Shown one piece after another: positions 25,349-32,175 of a stretch of DNA of 64,000 nt. Each line of letters starts with the position of its first letter. Within the stretch, counting starts at the first letter, position 1. The notes beneath the pieces are model-generated. The model saw nothing but the letters and a program-made list of their open reading frames with translations. It ran no database searches and had not been told where the DNA came from. The DNA comes from Sphingomonas sp. PP-CE-1G-424 (GTDB taxonomy: Bacteria > Pseudomonadota > Alphaproteobacteria > Sphingomonadales > Sphingomonadaceae), in the NCBI RefSeq assembly GCF_004341085.1, contig NZ_SLXW01000003.1, forward strand, positions 248,001-312,000. Reading direction: 5' to 3'. The position numbers and the translations under genes are program-made.

Positions 25349-25597
25349 GTGACCAACGATACCAACCCTTCGCGCCGTCCCGCGCTGCATTTCGTCGGGT
25401 TTCGGGGGGACGAATATTCGCGTGCGATCCGCATCTTCGGGCCGCCGGACTTCATCCATGTCGGCTGGGACAGCTGGGCCAAGCTGGACGTGGCGGCCGG
25501 CGACGTCGTGGTGTTCGCACGCGGCACCTTCGACGATCCGCCGTCCGCCTACAGTTTCCCGGATATCTACGAAGCGCTGGACGACGAGTCCGCCTGA
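25349..25597 (+). CDS. small hypothetical protein
   Basis: An 82-residue protein with a GTG start, 55 bases after rsgA. It has no signal or membrane segment. The middle (ALHFVGFRGDEYSRAIRIFGPPDFIHVGWD) is strand-rich with several aromatic residues, and the rest is acidic. I recall similar short proteins in sphingomonads but no function. Its stop lies 5 bases from the stop of the convergent gene. Codon use fits the genome and the frame is otherwise unexplained, so I keep it. Confidence 0.6.
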   Translation: MTNDTNPSRRPALHFVGFRGDEYSRAIRIFGPPDFIHVGWDSWAKLDVAAGDVVVFARGTFDDPPSAYSFPDIYEALDDESA

Positions 25598-25602
25598 CAG
25601 GC

Positions 25603-25947
25603 TTACTTGCGCTTCCGCTTGACCGGGGTGCTTCCGCACGGAAATTTCGCCCGTAACGCGTTGCGCACGACGAAGGATGGCGCATCGGTCCATTGCTCGT
25701 CGTGCATCCGCAGGTATCGCCGGACCGACGCGACGGTATCCAGCGTCGAGGCGCTCGCGGGTTTCGGACAGATCTGGCGCGCCTGCGACAGCGTGTCGAA
25801 CGCACCGATGATGTAGCCGGTGCAGAAGGTGGCGGCAGGATCGGTGTCCTTGCCACGACAGTCGCTGACCAGTTGCTCCGTCGTCAGCGAACTGACCACG
25901 ACGGGCGCCTTCGACGCGGCGAGTGCGGCAATCATCAACAGGATCAT
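25603..25947 (-). CDS. Rap1a/Tai-like secreted small protein
   Basis: A 114-residue protein starting at the ATG at 25947, behind a GAAGAGAAGAAC ribosome site. A short hydrophobic N-terminus (MILLMIAALAASKAP) is a probable signal peptide. Four Cys (SDC, TFC, QIC, FPC) and the block FCTGYIIGAFD fit the Rap1a/Tai family fold, known from immunity proteins against type VI amidase effectors but also widespread without effectors. No effector gene is visible next to it, so an immunity role is not supported. The C-terminus is very basic (KRKRK). Confidence 0.68.
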   Translation of the reverse strand: MILLMIAALAASKAPVVVSSLTTEQLVSDCRGKDTDPAATFCTGYIIGAFDTLSQARQICPKPASASTLDTVASVRRYLRMHDEQWTDAPSFVVRNALRAKFPCGSTPVKRKRK

Positions 25948-25981
25948 GCAGTTCTTCTCTTCGATCGAGCGGGTATAACGG

Positions 25982-26824
25982 TCATGCAGCGGGCTCGCTC
26001 TGCGCCGCGCCGTCGAGATACGGCAGCAGCCGGAGGCGCGGGAATACCTCGTCCAGCGTCTTGGTGTCGGGCAGGATGTAGACGACACCGCCGGTCTTCT
26101 TGAACAGCGGGCTGAGCTTGCGCGTATAGAAGGGCGTGCCGACGTTGACGCAGCCGAACGAGATCCGGTTGTCGTCGGGCGATGGCGACAGGAGCCGCTG
26201 GACGCGCTTCTCTTTCTTGTTCGTGGTGATGACCGCGTGGATCGCGACGGAATTGGCGTAGTCCACCCAGAGCACGCGCTCATGGCCGAACGCGCGACCG
26301 AACTTGGCGACATACCGACCAGCGGGCGTCGTGCGTTCGGCGGGGCCGATGTCTTCCAGCTTCTTGGCCCCGACCCCCGGGGTCGAATCGTCACCGATGC
26401 CGATGCCGAGCAGGACGGGCGTCTGTCCGAGCAACGTGCCGTCTGCCGCGAACAGATAGAGCAGGGCGGCCGGCTTATCGATGACGATATAGGGGAGGGC
26501 GGCGTTGTCCTGCGCCGCCTTGACCCAAGCCATCACCCGAGATGCGGATTCTGTCGGAATGGGAGCGGGCACCGGGGGAGCAACGCTCGCGACCTTCCGT
26601 TTTGAAGGTGGGCGTTTTGCAGTTGCGCCCTTTGCAGACGTGCCTTTTACCGACGGGCGCTTGGCAGGGCCGGTTTTCGCGTTCGCCGCTGTCTTGGCAG
26701 GTCGAGTGCTGGCGTCGGCGGTCTGGGCATTCGCGAGGCAAGGTGCCGCCGCAAGCGACACCAAGGCGGCGACCCGAAACGCACAAGAAAACGGCTCTGA
26801 CGCCATCGTTCGAAGATTGATCAT
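25982..26824 (-). CDS. L,D-transpeptidase (YkuD family), secreted
   Basis: A 280-residue protein with an N-terminal signal or anchor (residues about 10-33) and a Lys/Pro/Ala-rich linker (35-90) that probably spans to the peptidoglycan. The YkuD domain spans roughly 110-275, with H196 and the active-site C225 in RISFGCVNVG. The usual motif is SxGC(I/V)R/N. Such enzymes make 3-3 crosslinks or attach proteins to peptidoglycan; some members only trim. The block TTPAGRYVAKFG is also family-typical. It stands alone between two small genes on the same strand. Confidence 0.88.
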   Translation of the reverse strand: MINLRTMASEPFSCAFRVAALVSLAAAPCLANAQTADASTRPAKTAANAKTGPAKRPSVKGTSAKGATAKRPPSKRKVASVAPPVPAPIPTESASRVMAWVKAAQDNAALPYIVIDKPAALLYLFAADGTLLGQTPVLLGIGIGDDSTPGVGAKKLEDIGPAERTTPAGRYVAKFGRAFGHERVLWVDYANSVAIHAVITTNKKEKRVQRLLSPSPDDNRISFGCVNVGTPFYTRKLSPLFKKTGGVVYILPDTKTLDEVFPRLRLLPYLDGAAQSEPAA

Positions 26825-26889
26825 TCGACGATTTAGCAGAGCCGTTTTCCGTTACAAGTGCCGGTTACCCGGCATTAGATGTTCGGCGA

Positions 26890-27201
26890 TCAGCCGCGCG
26901 GCTTGCGCGCGCGCTGCTTCTGGAGCTGCTGCATCTGCTGGTCGACGCCATCGACGCGGCCGTTGAGCTGGTCGATCCGCTGGCCGTTCTGCTGTGCCTG
27001 GCCGGCTGCAGCCTGGGCCTGGGTCAGAGCCTGACCGGATACGCCCTCGACCGTGCGCAGACGTCCGTCGATGCCGTCGATGCGGGTGTTCACCGTGGCG
27101 ATCTGATCGTTGACATAGCCCTTGGTCGCGCAGCCGCCGAGGCTGACCGAACCGAGCAGGATCATCGCAACTGCCGAACGCTTTGCAAAGTTAGAATTCA
27201 T
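26890..27201 (-). CDS. small coiled-coil outer-membrane lipoprotein
   Basis: A 103-residue protein with a lipobox LGGC (Cys24) after a hydrophobic segment. The mature part has heptad-like repeats of Ile/Val/Leu (QIATVNTRIDGIDGRLRTVEG and RIDQLNGRVDGVDQQMQQLQ), predicting a coiled coil like Lpp or the OmpA-linker lipoproteins, and a basic end (KQRARKPRG). It probably sits in the outer membrane or spans the periplasm. ATG at 27201 follows TGAGGGA. Confidence 0.82.
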   Translation of the reverse strand: MNSNFAKRSAVAMILLGSVSLGGCATKGYVNDQIATVNTRIDGIDGRLRTVEGVSGQALTQAQAAAGQAQQNGQRIDQLNGRVDGVDQQMQQLQKQRARKPRG

Positions 27202-27484
27202 TCCCTCACCTCATCTGTAGTGGTATTTCCCGGCGACCAAGGTCCCGGCCCGATGCATTTGGCAATTCGTTTTGGCTGAAATGTGTCCGTTACGGGTCCA
27301 ATCGAAGCACCGATTTTGCGCAAAACGGGGGGCGTCAGACGGCGGTTTCGCGGTTCCGGCGTCTTTGCAGCGAATACTTGGCCGGGCTGTATGTCATTGG
27401 TGTCACATCGTTTTTCAGGCGTCGTGGTCGTAGGGCATGCATCGTTACGGCGTCCATCGGCTGCCTTCGACCCGTGTCGGGCGT

Positions 27485-27820
27485 TCACCCCTGATCGTTT
27501 GCGCCGTTTTCGAACCACTCCGCATAGGGCGTGTTGGCGACCATGCGGCGATTGAGGTCCGGTGTGCCGTCATCCCACCAGACCGGTCCGCGTTCGCCGA
27601 GCGCGACCTTGGCACGATCGACGCCCGCCCGCGCCTCTGCCAACGCTGCCTTGTCGGCCTTGCGCAACACGACCCCCACCGCGCGTCTGGCCTGCATCAG
27701 CTCGGCGACCAGCGCGGTACGGCGATCCTCGGACAGCGAGGGATCGGCGCAACGCCATAGCCTGCCGCGGACGACGAAGTAGCGGCCGTCCGGGGTTACC
27801 GGATGAACGTCCGCGGGCAC
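27485..27820 (-). CDS. hypothetical protein downstream of HNH gene
   Basis: A 111-residue protein starting with GTG at 27818-27820, three bases after the HNH gene stop, so it is probably co-translated. I recall the opening VTPDGRYFVVRGRLWRCADP and the central helix-rich segment in a conserved alphaproteobacterial family of unknown role. It ends in a WW-containing motif (GPVWWDDGTPDLNR). No signal peptide, metal motif or membrane span is visible. Confidence 0.72.
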   Translation of the reverse strand: MPADVHPVTPDGRYFVVRGRLWRCADPSLSEDRRTALVAELMQARRAVGVVLRKADKAALAEARAGVDRAKVALGERGPVWWDDGTPDLNRRMVANTPYAEWFENGANDQG

Positions 27821-27823
27821 GCC

Positions 27824-28165
27824 TCAGCGAGTCTTCTTGGCTGGCGACGCGGTGAAATCGGGATCCTTCTTCGCGACCCAGTCGACGAACTTGCGGATGG
27901 TCGGATTGGCGAGCAGGCTGTCGACATCCATCCCGGCGCGCTGCAATTCCGAATTGGTGAAATTGGTGGTCAGCGTCTGCTGGCAGACCGGGTGCATCGG
28001 CACCACATCGCGCCCGCCCCGGCTTTTCGGCACCGGATGATGCCAGACGATCGTCGTCCCGGTCGGGCGGCCGCACAACCAGCATGGCACCGCCTGCGGA
28101 ACGTCCTGCTCCTCCGCTGCCTGCGGGTCTTCATAGGGCATGTGTTTCGAATGCTTGCGGGCCAT
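27824..28165 (-). CDS. HNH-type nuclease domain protein
   Basis: A 113-residue protein. It carries a zinc-ribbon-like C28-x2-C31, then WHHPVPKSRGG (H42-H43) and the later VPMHPVCQQTL (H58, C61), which fit the HNH/beta-beta-alpha-metal fold. Short chromosomal HNH proteins like this are common in alphaproteobacteria and their targets are not known. I start at the ATG at 28165, since the longer frame has no ribosome site. The following GTG-start gene is three bases downstream. Confidence 0.75.
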   Translation of the reverse strand: MARKHSKHMPYEDPQAAEEQDVPQAVPCWLCGRPTGTTIVWHHPVPKSRGGRDVVPMHPVCQQTLTTNFTNSELQRAGMDVDSLLANPTIRKFVDWVAKKDPDFTASPAKKTR

Positions 28166-28350
28166 GGTGTACCTGAACTGTCTCGACGGGCGCTTCCGAC
28201 GGGTGCGACTCAAAGCCGTTCCGTTCGTGTCGCGCAAGCCGGACTAGTGTGAAAGATTGCGCGCGCTGCATCCCTACCGACGTGAAACGCGTTTGCGTCC
28301 TGTCCGTCGTTCGATCGACAGCGATCATCCGAATTGCCTGGAGCCGTTAC

Positions 28351-30099
28351 ATGCCGAAGACCGTCATCGCCGACCTGTTCGCCGAAACGCTGCATCTGGC
28401 CGGGGTCGAGCGCATCTACGGGGTGGTCGGCGACAGCCTGAACGGGTTGACCGACAGCTTGCGGCGCCAGGGCAAGATCGAGTGGATCCATATGCGCAAC
28501 GAGGAGGCGGCCGCGTTCGCCGCGGGCGCCGAGGCGCAATTGACCGGTCGGCTCGCGGTCTGCGCCGGGTCGTGCGGCCCCGGCAACATGCATCTGATCA
28601 ACGGTCTGTACGACTGCAACCGGACCCGCGTCCCGGTGCTGGCGATCGCCGCGCAGATCCCGAGCGGCGAGATCGGCTCGAACTATTTCCAGGAAACGCG
28701 TCCCGAGGCGCTGTTCCGCGAATGCAGCGTGTATTGCGAGACGATCTCCGACGCCGACCAGATGCCGCGTACGCTCGAGACCGCGATCCGCGCCGCGGTC
28801 GGCCATCGCGGCGTCTCGGTCGTCGCGATGCCGGGCGATGTCGCGTTGCGCTCCACCACCGGCACGCTGACGCGGTCGGCGGGAGCCTTGTTGCCGCCGC
28901 GCTCGACGACGGTCCCCGCGGACGCCGATATCGCCGAACTGGCCACGCTCTTGAACGGCGCCCGCAAGGTGACGATCCTCGCCGGCCGCGGGTGTCGGAC
29001 CGCGCACGCCGAACTGCTCGAAGTCGCCGAACGGCTCCAGGCGCCGATCGTCCACGCGCTCGGCGGCAAGGAGTTCGTTGAATACGACAACCCCTATGAT
29101 GTCGGCATGACCGGGTTGATCGGCTTTTCGAGCGGCTACGATGCGATGATGGGCTGCGACGTGCTGCTGATGCTCGGCACCGACTTTCCCTACCGTCAAT
29201 TCTATCCGGTCGACGCCAAGGTCGCGCAGATCGACCTGCTTCCCGAAAATCTCGGACGGCGGACCGCGATCGATATCGGGCTGGTCGGCGATGTCGGTGC
29301 GACGCTGGCGGCGCTGATGCCGCATCTGACGGGCGCAGGCGACGGCGCGTTCCTGAAATCCGCGCGCGACAATTATGCCGAGGCGCGCAAGGGTCTCGAC
29401 GAACTCGCCGACGGAACGCCCGGCAGTGGGGTGATCCATCCCCAGCACGTCGCTCGCGTCGTCAGCGAGGTCGCGGCGGACGATGCGGTGTTCGCCTGCG
29501 ACGTCGGCACGCCGACGATCTGGGCGGCGCGCTATCTGAAGATGAACGGGCGCCGCCGGCTGATCGGGTCGTTCAATCACGGATCGATGGCCAACGCTCT
29601 GCCGCAGGCGATCGGCGTGCAGGCCAGCTTCCCGGATCGCCAGGTCGTCACGCTGTCAGGCGATGGCGGTCTGGCGATGCTGATGGGCGAATTGCTGACG
29701 GTTCGTCAGCTCGGGCTGCCGGTGAAGATCATCGTCTTCAACAACGGTACTTTGGGCTTCGTCGAGATGGAGATGAAGGCGGCGGGGCTGGTCGAAACCG
29801 GCGTCGCGCTCGACAATCCGGATTTCGCGGCGATGGCGCGGGCGATCGGAATCCACGGCGTCCGGATCACCGATCCCGGCGAGGTGGAGGCCGGCGTCCG
29901 CGACGTCCTGGCGCATCCGGGGCCGGCGTTGCTCGATGCGGTGACGGCGCGCACCGAATTGTCGATGCCGCCCAAGATCACGCTCGAGCAGATGAAGGGC
30001 TTCACGCTCTACATGGCCAAGGCGATCATCAGCGGTCGCGGCGACTCGGTCGTCGAGCTCGGCAAGACCAACGTCGGTCTGCTGAAGCGCTTGTTCTGA
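28351..30099 (+). CDS. poxB: thiamine-diphosphate-dependent pyruvate oxidase/dehydrogenase (PoxB type)
   Basis: A 582-residue flavin/ThDP enzyme, close in length to E. coli PoxB (572). The N-terminal Pyr domain has VVGDSLNGLTD and the cofactor-activating Glu in MRNEEAAAF (E51); the middle domain has LLMLGTDFPYRQFYP for FAD; the PP domain has LSGDGGL (G437-D438-G439) and ends the metal motif with FNNGTLGF. Such enzymes turn pyruvate into acetate and CO2, passing electrons to quinone. The C-terminus (ISGRGDSVVELGKTNVGLL) lines up with the region that becomes the membrane-binding helix in PoxB. It is unlinked to neighbours. Confidence 0.9.
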   Translation: MPKTVIADLFAETLHLAGVERIYGVVGDSLNGLTDSLRRQGKIEWIHMRNEEAAAFAAGAEAQLTGRLAVCAGSCGPGNMHLINGLYDCNRTRVPVLAIAAQIPSGEIGSNYFQETRPEALFRECSVYCETISDADQMPRTLETAIRAAVGHRGVSVVAMPGDVALRSTTGTLTRSAGALLPPRSTTVPADADIAELATLLNGARKVTILAGRGCRTAHAELLEVAERLQAPIVHALGGKEFVEYDNPYDVGMTGLIGFSSGYDAMMGCDVLLMLGTDFPYRQFYPVDAKVAQIDLLPENLGRRTAIDIGLVGDVGATLAALMPHLTGAGDGAFLKSARDNYAEARKGLDELADGTPGSGVIHPQHVARVVSEVAADDAVFACDVGTPTIWAARYLKMNGRRRLIGSFNHGSMANALPQAIGVQASFPDRQVVTLSGDGGLAMLMGELLTVRQLGLPVKIIVFNNGTLGFVEMEMKAAGLVETGVALDNPDFAAMARAIGIHGVRITDPGEVEAGVRDVLAHPGPALLDAVTARTELSMPPKITLEQMKGFTLYMAKAIISGRGDSVVELGKTNVGLLKRLF

Positions 30100-30115
30100 T
30101 CGGACGGGACGCGCG

Positions 30116-30478
30116 TTACTGGTAACGCGCGGTCCGGTCGAAGCCGCTGTTCGTCTTGGCCATCTTGGCGAGCTTGCGGACGTAGGCTCGGGCGTGGCGG
30201 TCGAACCGCGTGTCGTCATACACGCCGCGCCAGATGAACTCGTCACGGTCGAGCAGCGCCTTGAGGTCGGCGGCAAAGCGCTTCTGGTCGGCCGCCGAGT
30301 CCTTCGCCTGCATCAGCGTGCAGACCATTTCCTCGGCGGTGGCCTTGTCGCAATCGTCCTGCTGGCCGTAGCCGCCGCGCTCGGCGACGACCTGATCAGA
30401 CCGCGCCGCAGCGATCCGGGCGTCGAGCCATTTGCGCACCTGTGCTGCGTCCCAGTCGGTCGGATTCGTGTCTGCCAT
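30116..30478 (-). CDS. hypothetical protein
   Basis: A 120-residue acidic, mostly helical cytosolic protein that I do not recognise. The N-terminal half contains DWDAAQVRKWLDARI and a Cys (DDCDKATAEE, MVCTLMQAKD); the C-terminal half contains a WRGVYDDTRFDRHARAYVRKLAKMA segment that could be an amphipathic helix pair. It converges with poxB (16 bases between stops). Confidence 0.6.
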   Translation of the reverse strand: MADTNPTDWDAAQVRKWLDARIAAARSDQVVAERGGYGQQDDCDKATAEEMVCTLMQAKDSAADQKRFAADLKALLDRDEFIWRGVYDDTRFDRHARAYVRKLAKMAKTNSGFDRTARYQ

Positions 30479-30616
30479 CGCTTATTCCCGGTTGCGGTGC
30501 CGTCGCGCCTGCTCCGGTCTCTTCCGTTTGAAGGCCCGCATACCGCGTGAAATGCGCTTTGGAAAATAGGGCGACATATCGCGCGGCAAGCCACTGGCGC
30601 ATCGCAATAAATCGCC

Positions 30617-30632
30617 TATACCGTTCGGTATA
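30617..30632. promoter_or_regulatory. 16-bp dyad TATACCG-TT-CGGTATA upstream of paoABC
   Basis: TATACCG and CGGTATA are perfect inverted arms about a TT centre, 57 bases before the paoA start. This ATACCG/CGGTAT style is typical of TetR-family operators. The arm also supplies a TATAAA-like -10, so binding would block transcription of the oxidoreductase operon. No TetR gene lies in the window. Confidence 0.6.
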
Positions 30633-30688
30633 AAATTATGTCCGGCCGCGTCGCCTGCGCGAGCACGTGTTTTAGGTAGGAGAGTGCG

Positions 30689-31195
30689 ATGCCGATACTC
30701 GTCAATGGATCGGCGGTCGCTCTGCCCGACGATCCCCGCGTTTCGCTGCTCGATCTGTTGCGCGAGGGGCTGCATCTTTCCGGCACGAAGAAGGGCTGCA
30801 ACCAGGGCGCATGCGGCGCGTGCACGGTGCTGGTCGACGGCGAGCGTATCCTGTCGTGCCTCGCGTTGGCGGTCCAGTATGACGGGCGTCGGGTCACGAC
30901 GATCGAGGGGTTGTCGGACGGGAATGCGCTGCACCCGTTGCAACAGGCGTTCATTGACCATGACGGGTTCCAGTGCGGCTATTGCACGCCAGGCCAGATA
31001 TGCTCGGCGATCGGCATGGCAGCGGAAGCGAAGCGCGGCGTACCGAGCAACGTCAGCGCCGATCTCACCGCGGATGTGCAGCTGACGCGCGAGGAATTGC
31101 AGGAGCGGATGAGCGGCAATCTGTGCCGATGCGGTGCGCATAACGGGATCATCGATGCGATCCGCGAAACCGTCGCGGCGGAGATGGCGGCATGA
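30689..31195 (+). CDS. paoA: aldehyde oxidoreductase 2Fe-2S subunit (PaoA/YagT type)
   Basis: A 168-residue subunit with both iron-sulfur domains of the xanthine-dehydrogenase family: an N-terminal plant-ferredoxin cluster (C37, C42, C45, C57) and a helical C-terminal cluster (C96, C99, C146, C148). It begins MPILVNGSAV, so it lacks the Tat leader of E. coli PaoA; the enzyme should stay in the cytosol. GGTAGGAGAGTGCG precedes the ATG. Its last four bases overlap the FAD subunit start. Electrons from the molybdenum subunit pass through these clusters to FAD. Confidence 0.93.
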   Translation: MPILVNGSAVALPDDPRVSLLDLLREGLHLSGTKKGCNQGACGACTVLVDGERILSCLALAVQYDGRRVTTIEGLSDGNALHPLQQAFIDHDGFQCGYCTPGQICSAIGMAAEAKRGVPSNVSADLTADVQLTREELQERMSGNLCRCGAHNGIIDAIRETVAAEMAA

Positions 31196-32175
31196 CCCCC
31201 TTCGCGTATGCGCGGGCCGGCGATACCACCGAAGCGCTCCGTCTCGGCGATGCGGACGCTGCCGCCTATCTCGGCGGCGGGACCAATCTGGTCGACCTGA
31301 TGCGCGAGACGGTCGCCAAGCCCGACACGCTTGTCGACGTCACCGGGCTGTCCGACACGATCACCGAGACGGCGGATGGTGGGCTGCTGATCGGGGCGGC
31401 GGTGCGCAATACCGCGCTTGCCGAGCATGCGGGGGTACGTGCGCGCTACCCGATGCTGTCGCGGGCGATCCTCGCGGGGGCATCGGCGCAGATCCGCAAC
31501 ATGGCGACGGTCGGCGGCAACCTGCTCCAACGCACCCGCTGCACCTATTTCTACGACACCGACGGTTCGCGCTGCAACAAGCGGGCGCCCGGCGAGGGCT
31601 GCGATGCGGTCGGGGGCTTCACGCGTATCCATGCAATTCTGGGTGCATCTGAGGCCTGCGTCGCGACGCATCCGTCCGACCTGTGCGTTGCATTTGCCGC
31701 GCTCGATGCGGTCGTTCATGTCGAGGGCCGCGGCGGCGCGCGCGCGCTTCCGTTTGGCGAACTGCACCGCCTGCCGGGCGATCGTCCCGATCTCGACACG
31801 GTGCTGGCGGCGGGCGACCTGATCACCGCGATCGAACTGCCCGCGATGCCGTTCGCGGCGACCTCGACCTACCGCAAGGTTCGCGATCGGGCGAGCTATG
31901 CCTTCGCACTGATCTCGGTCGCGGCGGCGCTCGACGTGGTCGACGGGCAGGTCAGGGACGTGCGTATCGCGCTCGGCGGCGTGGCGCACAAGCCGTGGCG
32001 CGCGACCAAGGCGGAGGCGCTGCTGCTGGGTGGCCCGGCGACCGAGGCGGCGTTTCTCGCGGCGGCGATCGCCGAACTCGCCGACGCCAGGCCGCTTCGC
32101 GACAATGGCTTCAAGATCGAACTCGCGAAACGGACGATCGTCGCCGTCCTTGGCGACCTGGGAGTATCCGCATGA
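31192..32175 (+). CDS. paoB: aldehyde oxidoreductase FAD subunit (PaoB/YagS type)
   Basis: A 327-residue FAD-binding subunit. It has the YLGGGTNLVDLMRE FAD loop, and AQIRNMATVGGNLLQ. The segment CTYFYDTDGSRCNKRAPGEGCDAVGG, about residues 115-140, is the Cys-rich insert that binds an extra 4Fe-4S cluster in PaoB and is absent from ordinary xanthine dehydrogenases; it marks this as the PaoABC type. The start overlaps paoA by four bases (ATGA) and the stop overlaps paoC in the same way. Confidence 0.92.
   Translation: MTPFAYARAGDTTEALRLGDADAAAYLGGGTNLVDLMRETVAKPDTLVDVTGLSDTITETADGGLLIGAAVRNTALAEHAGVRARYPMLSRAILAGASAQIRNMATVGGNLLQRTRCTYFYDTDGSRCNKRAPGEGCDAVGGFTRIHAILGASEACVATHPSDLCVAFAALDAVVHVEGRGGARALPFGELHRLPGDRPDLDTVLAAGDLITAIELPAMPFAATSTYRKVRDRASYAFALISVAAALDVVDGQVRDVRIALGGVAHKPWRATKAEALLLGGPATEAAFLAAAIAELADARPLRDNGFKIELAKRTIVAVLGDLGVSA

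Noticed and set aside
25603..25947. Type VI secretion immunity gene.
   Set aside because: The fold resembles Rap1a/Tai, but no amidase effector or type VI gene lies nearby.
27202..27484. A minus-strand open frame (about 106 codons) between the lipoprotein and the hypothetical gene.
   Set aside because: It is basic and Thr/Pro-rich, lacks a ribosome site and a recognisable domain; the stretch looks non-coding.
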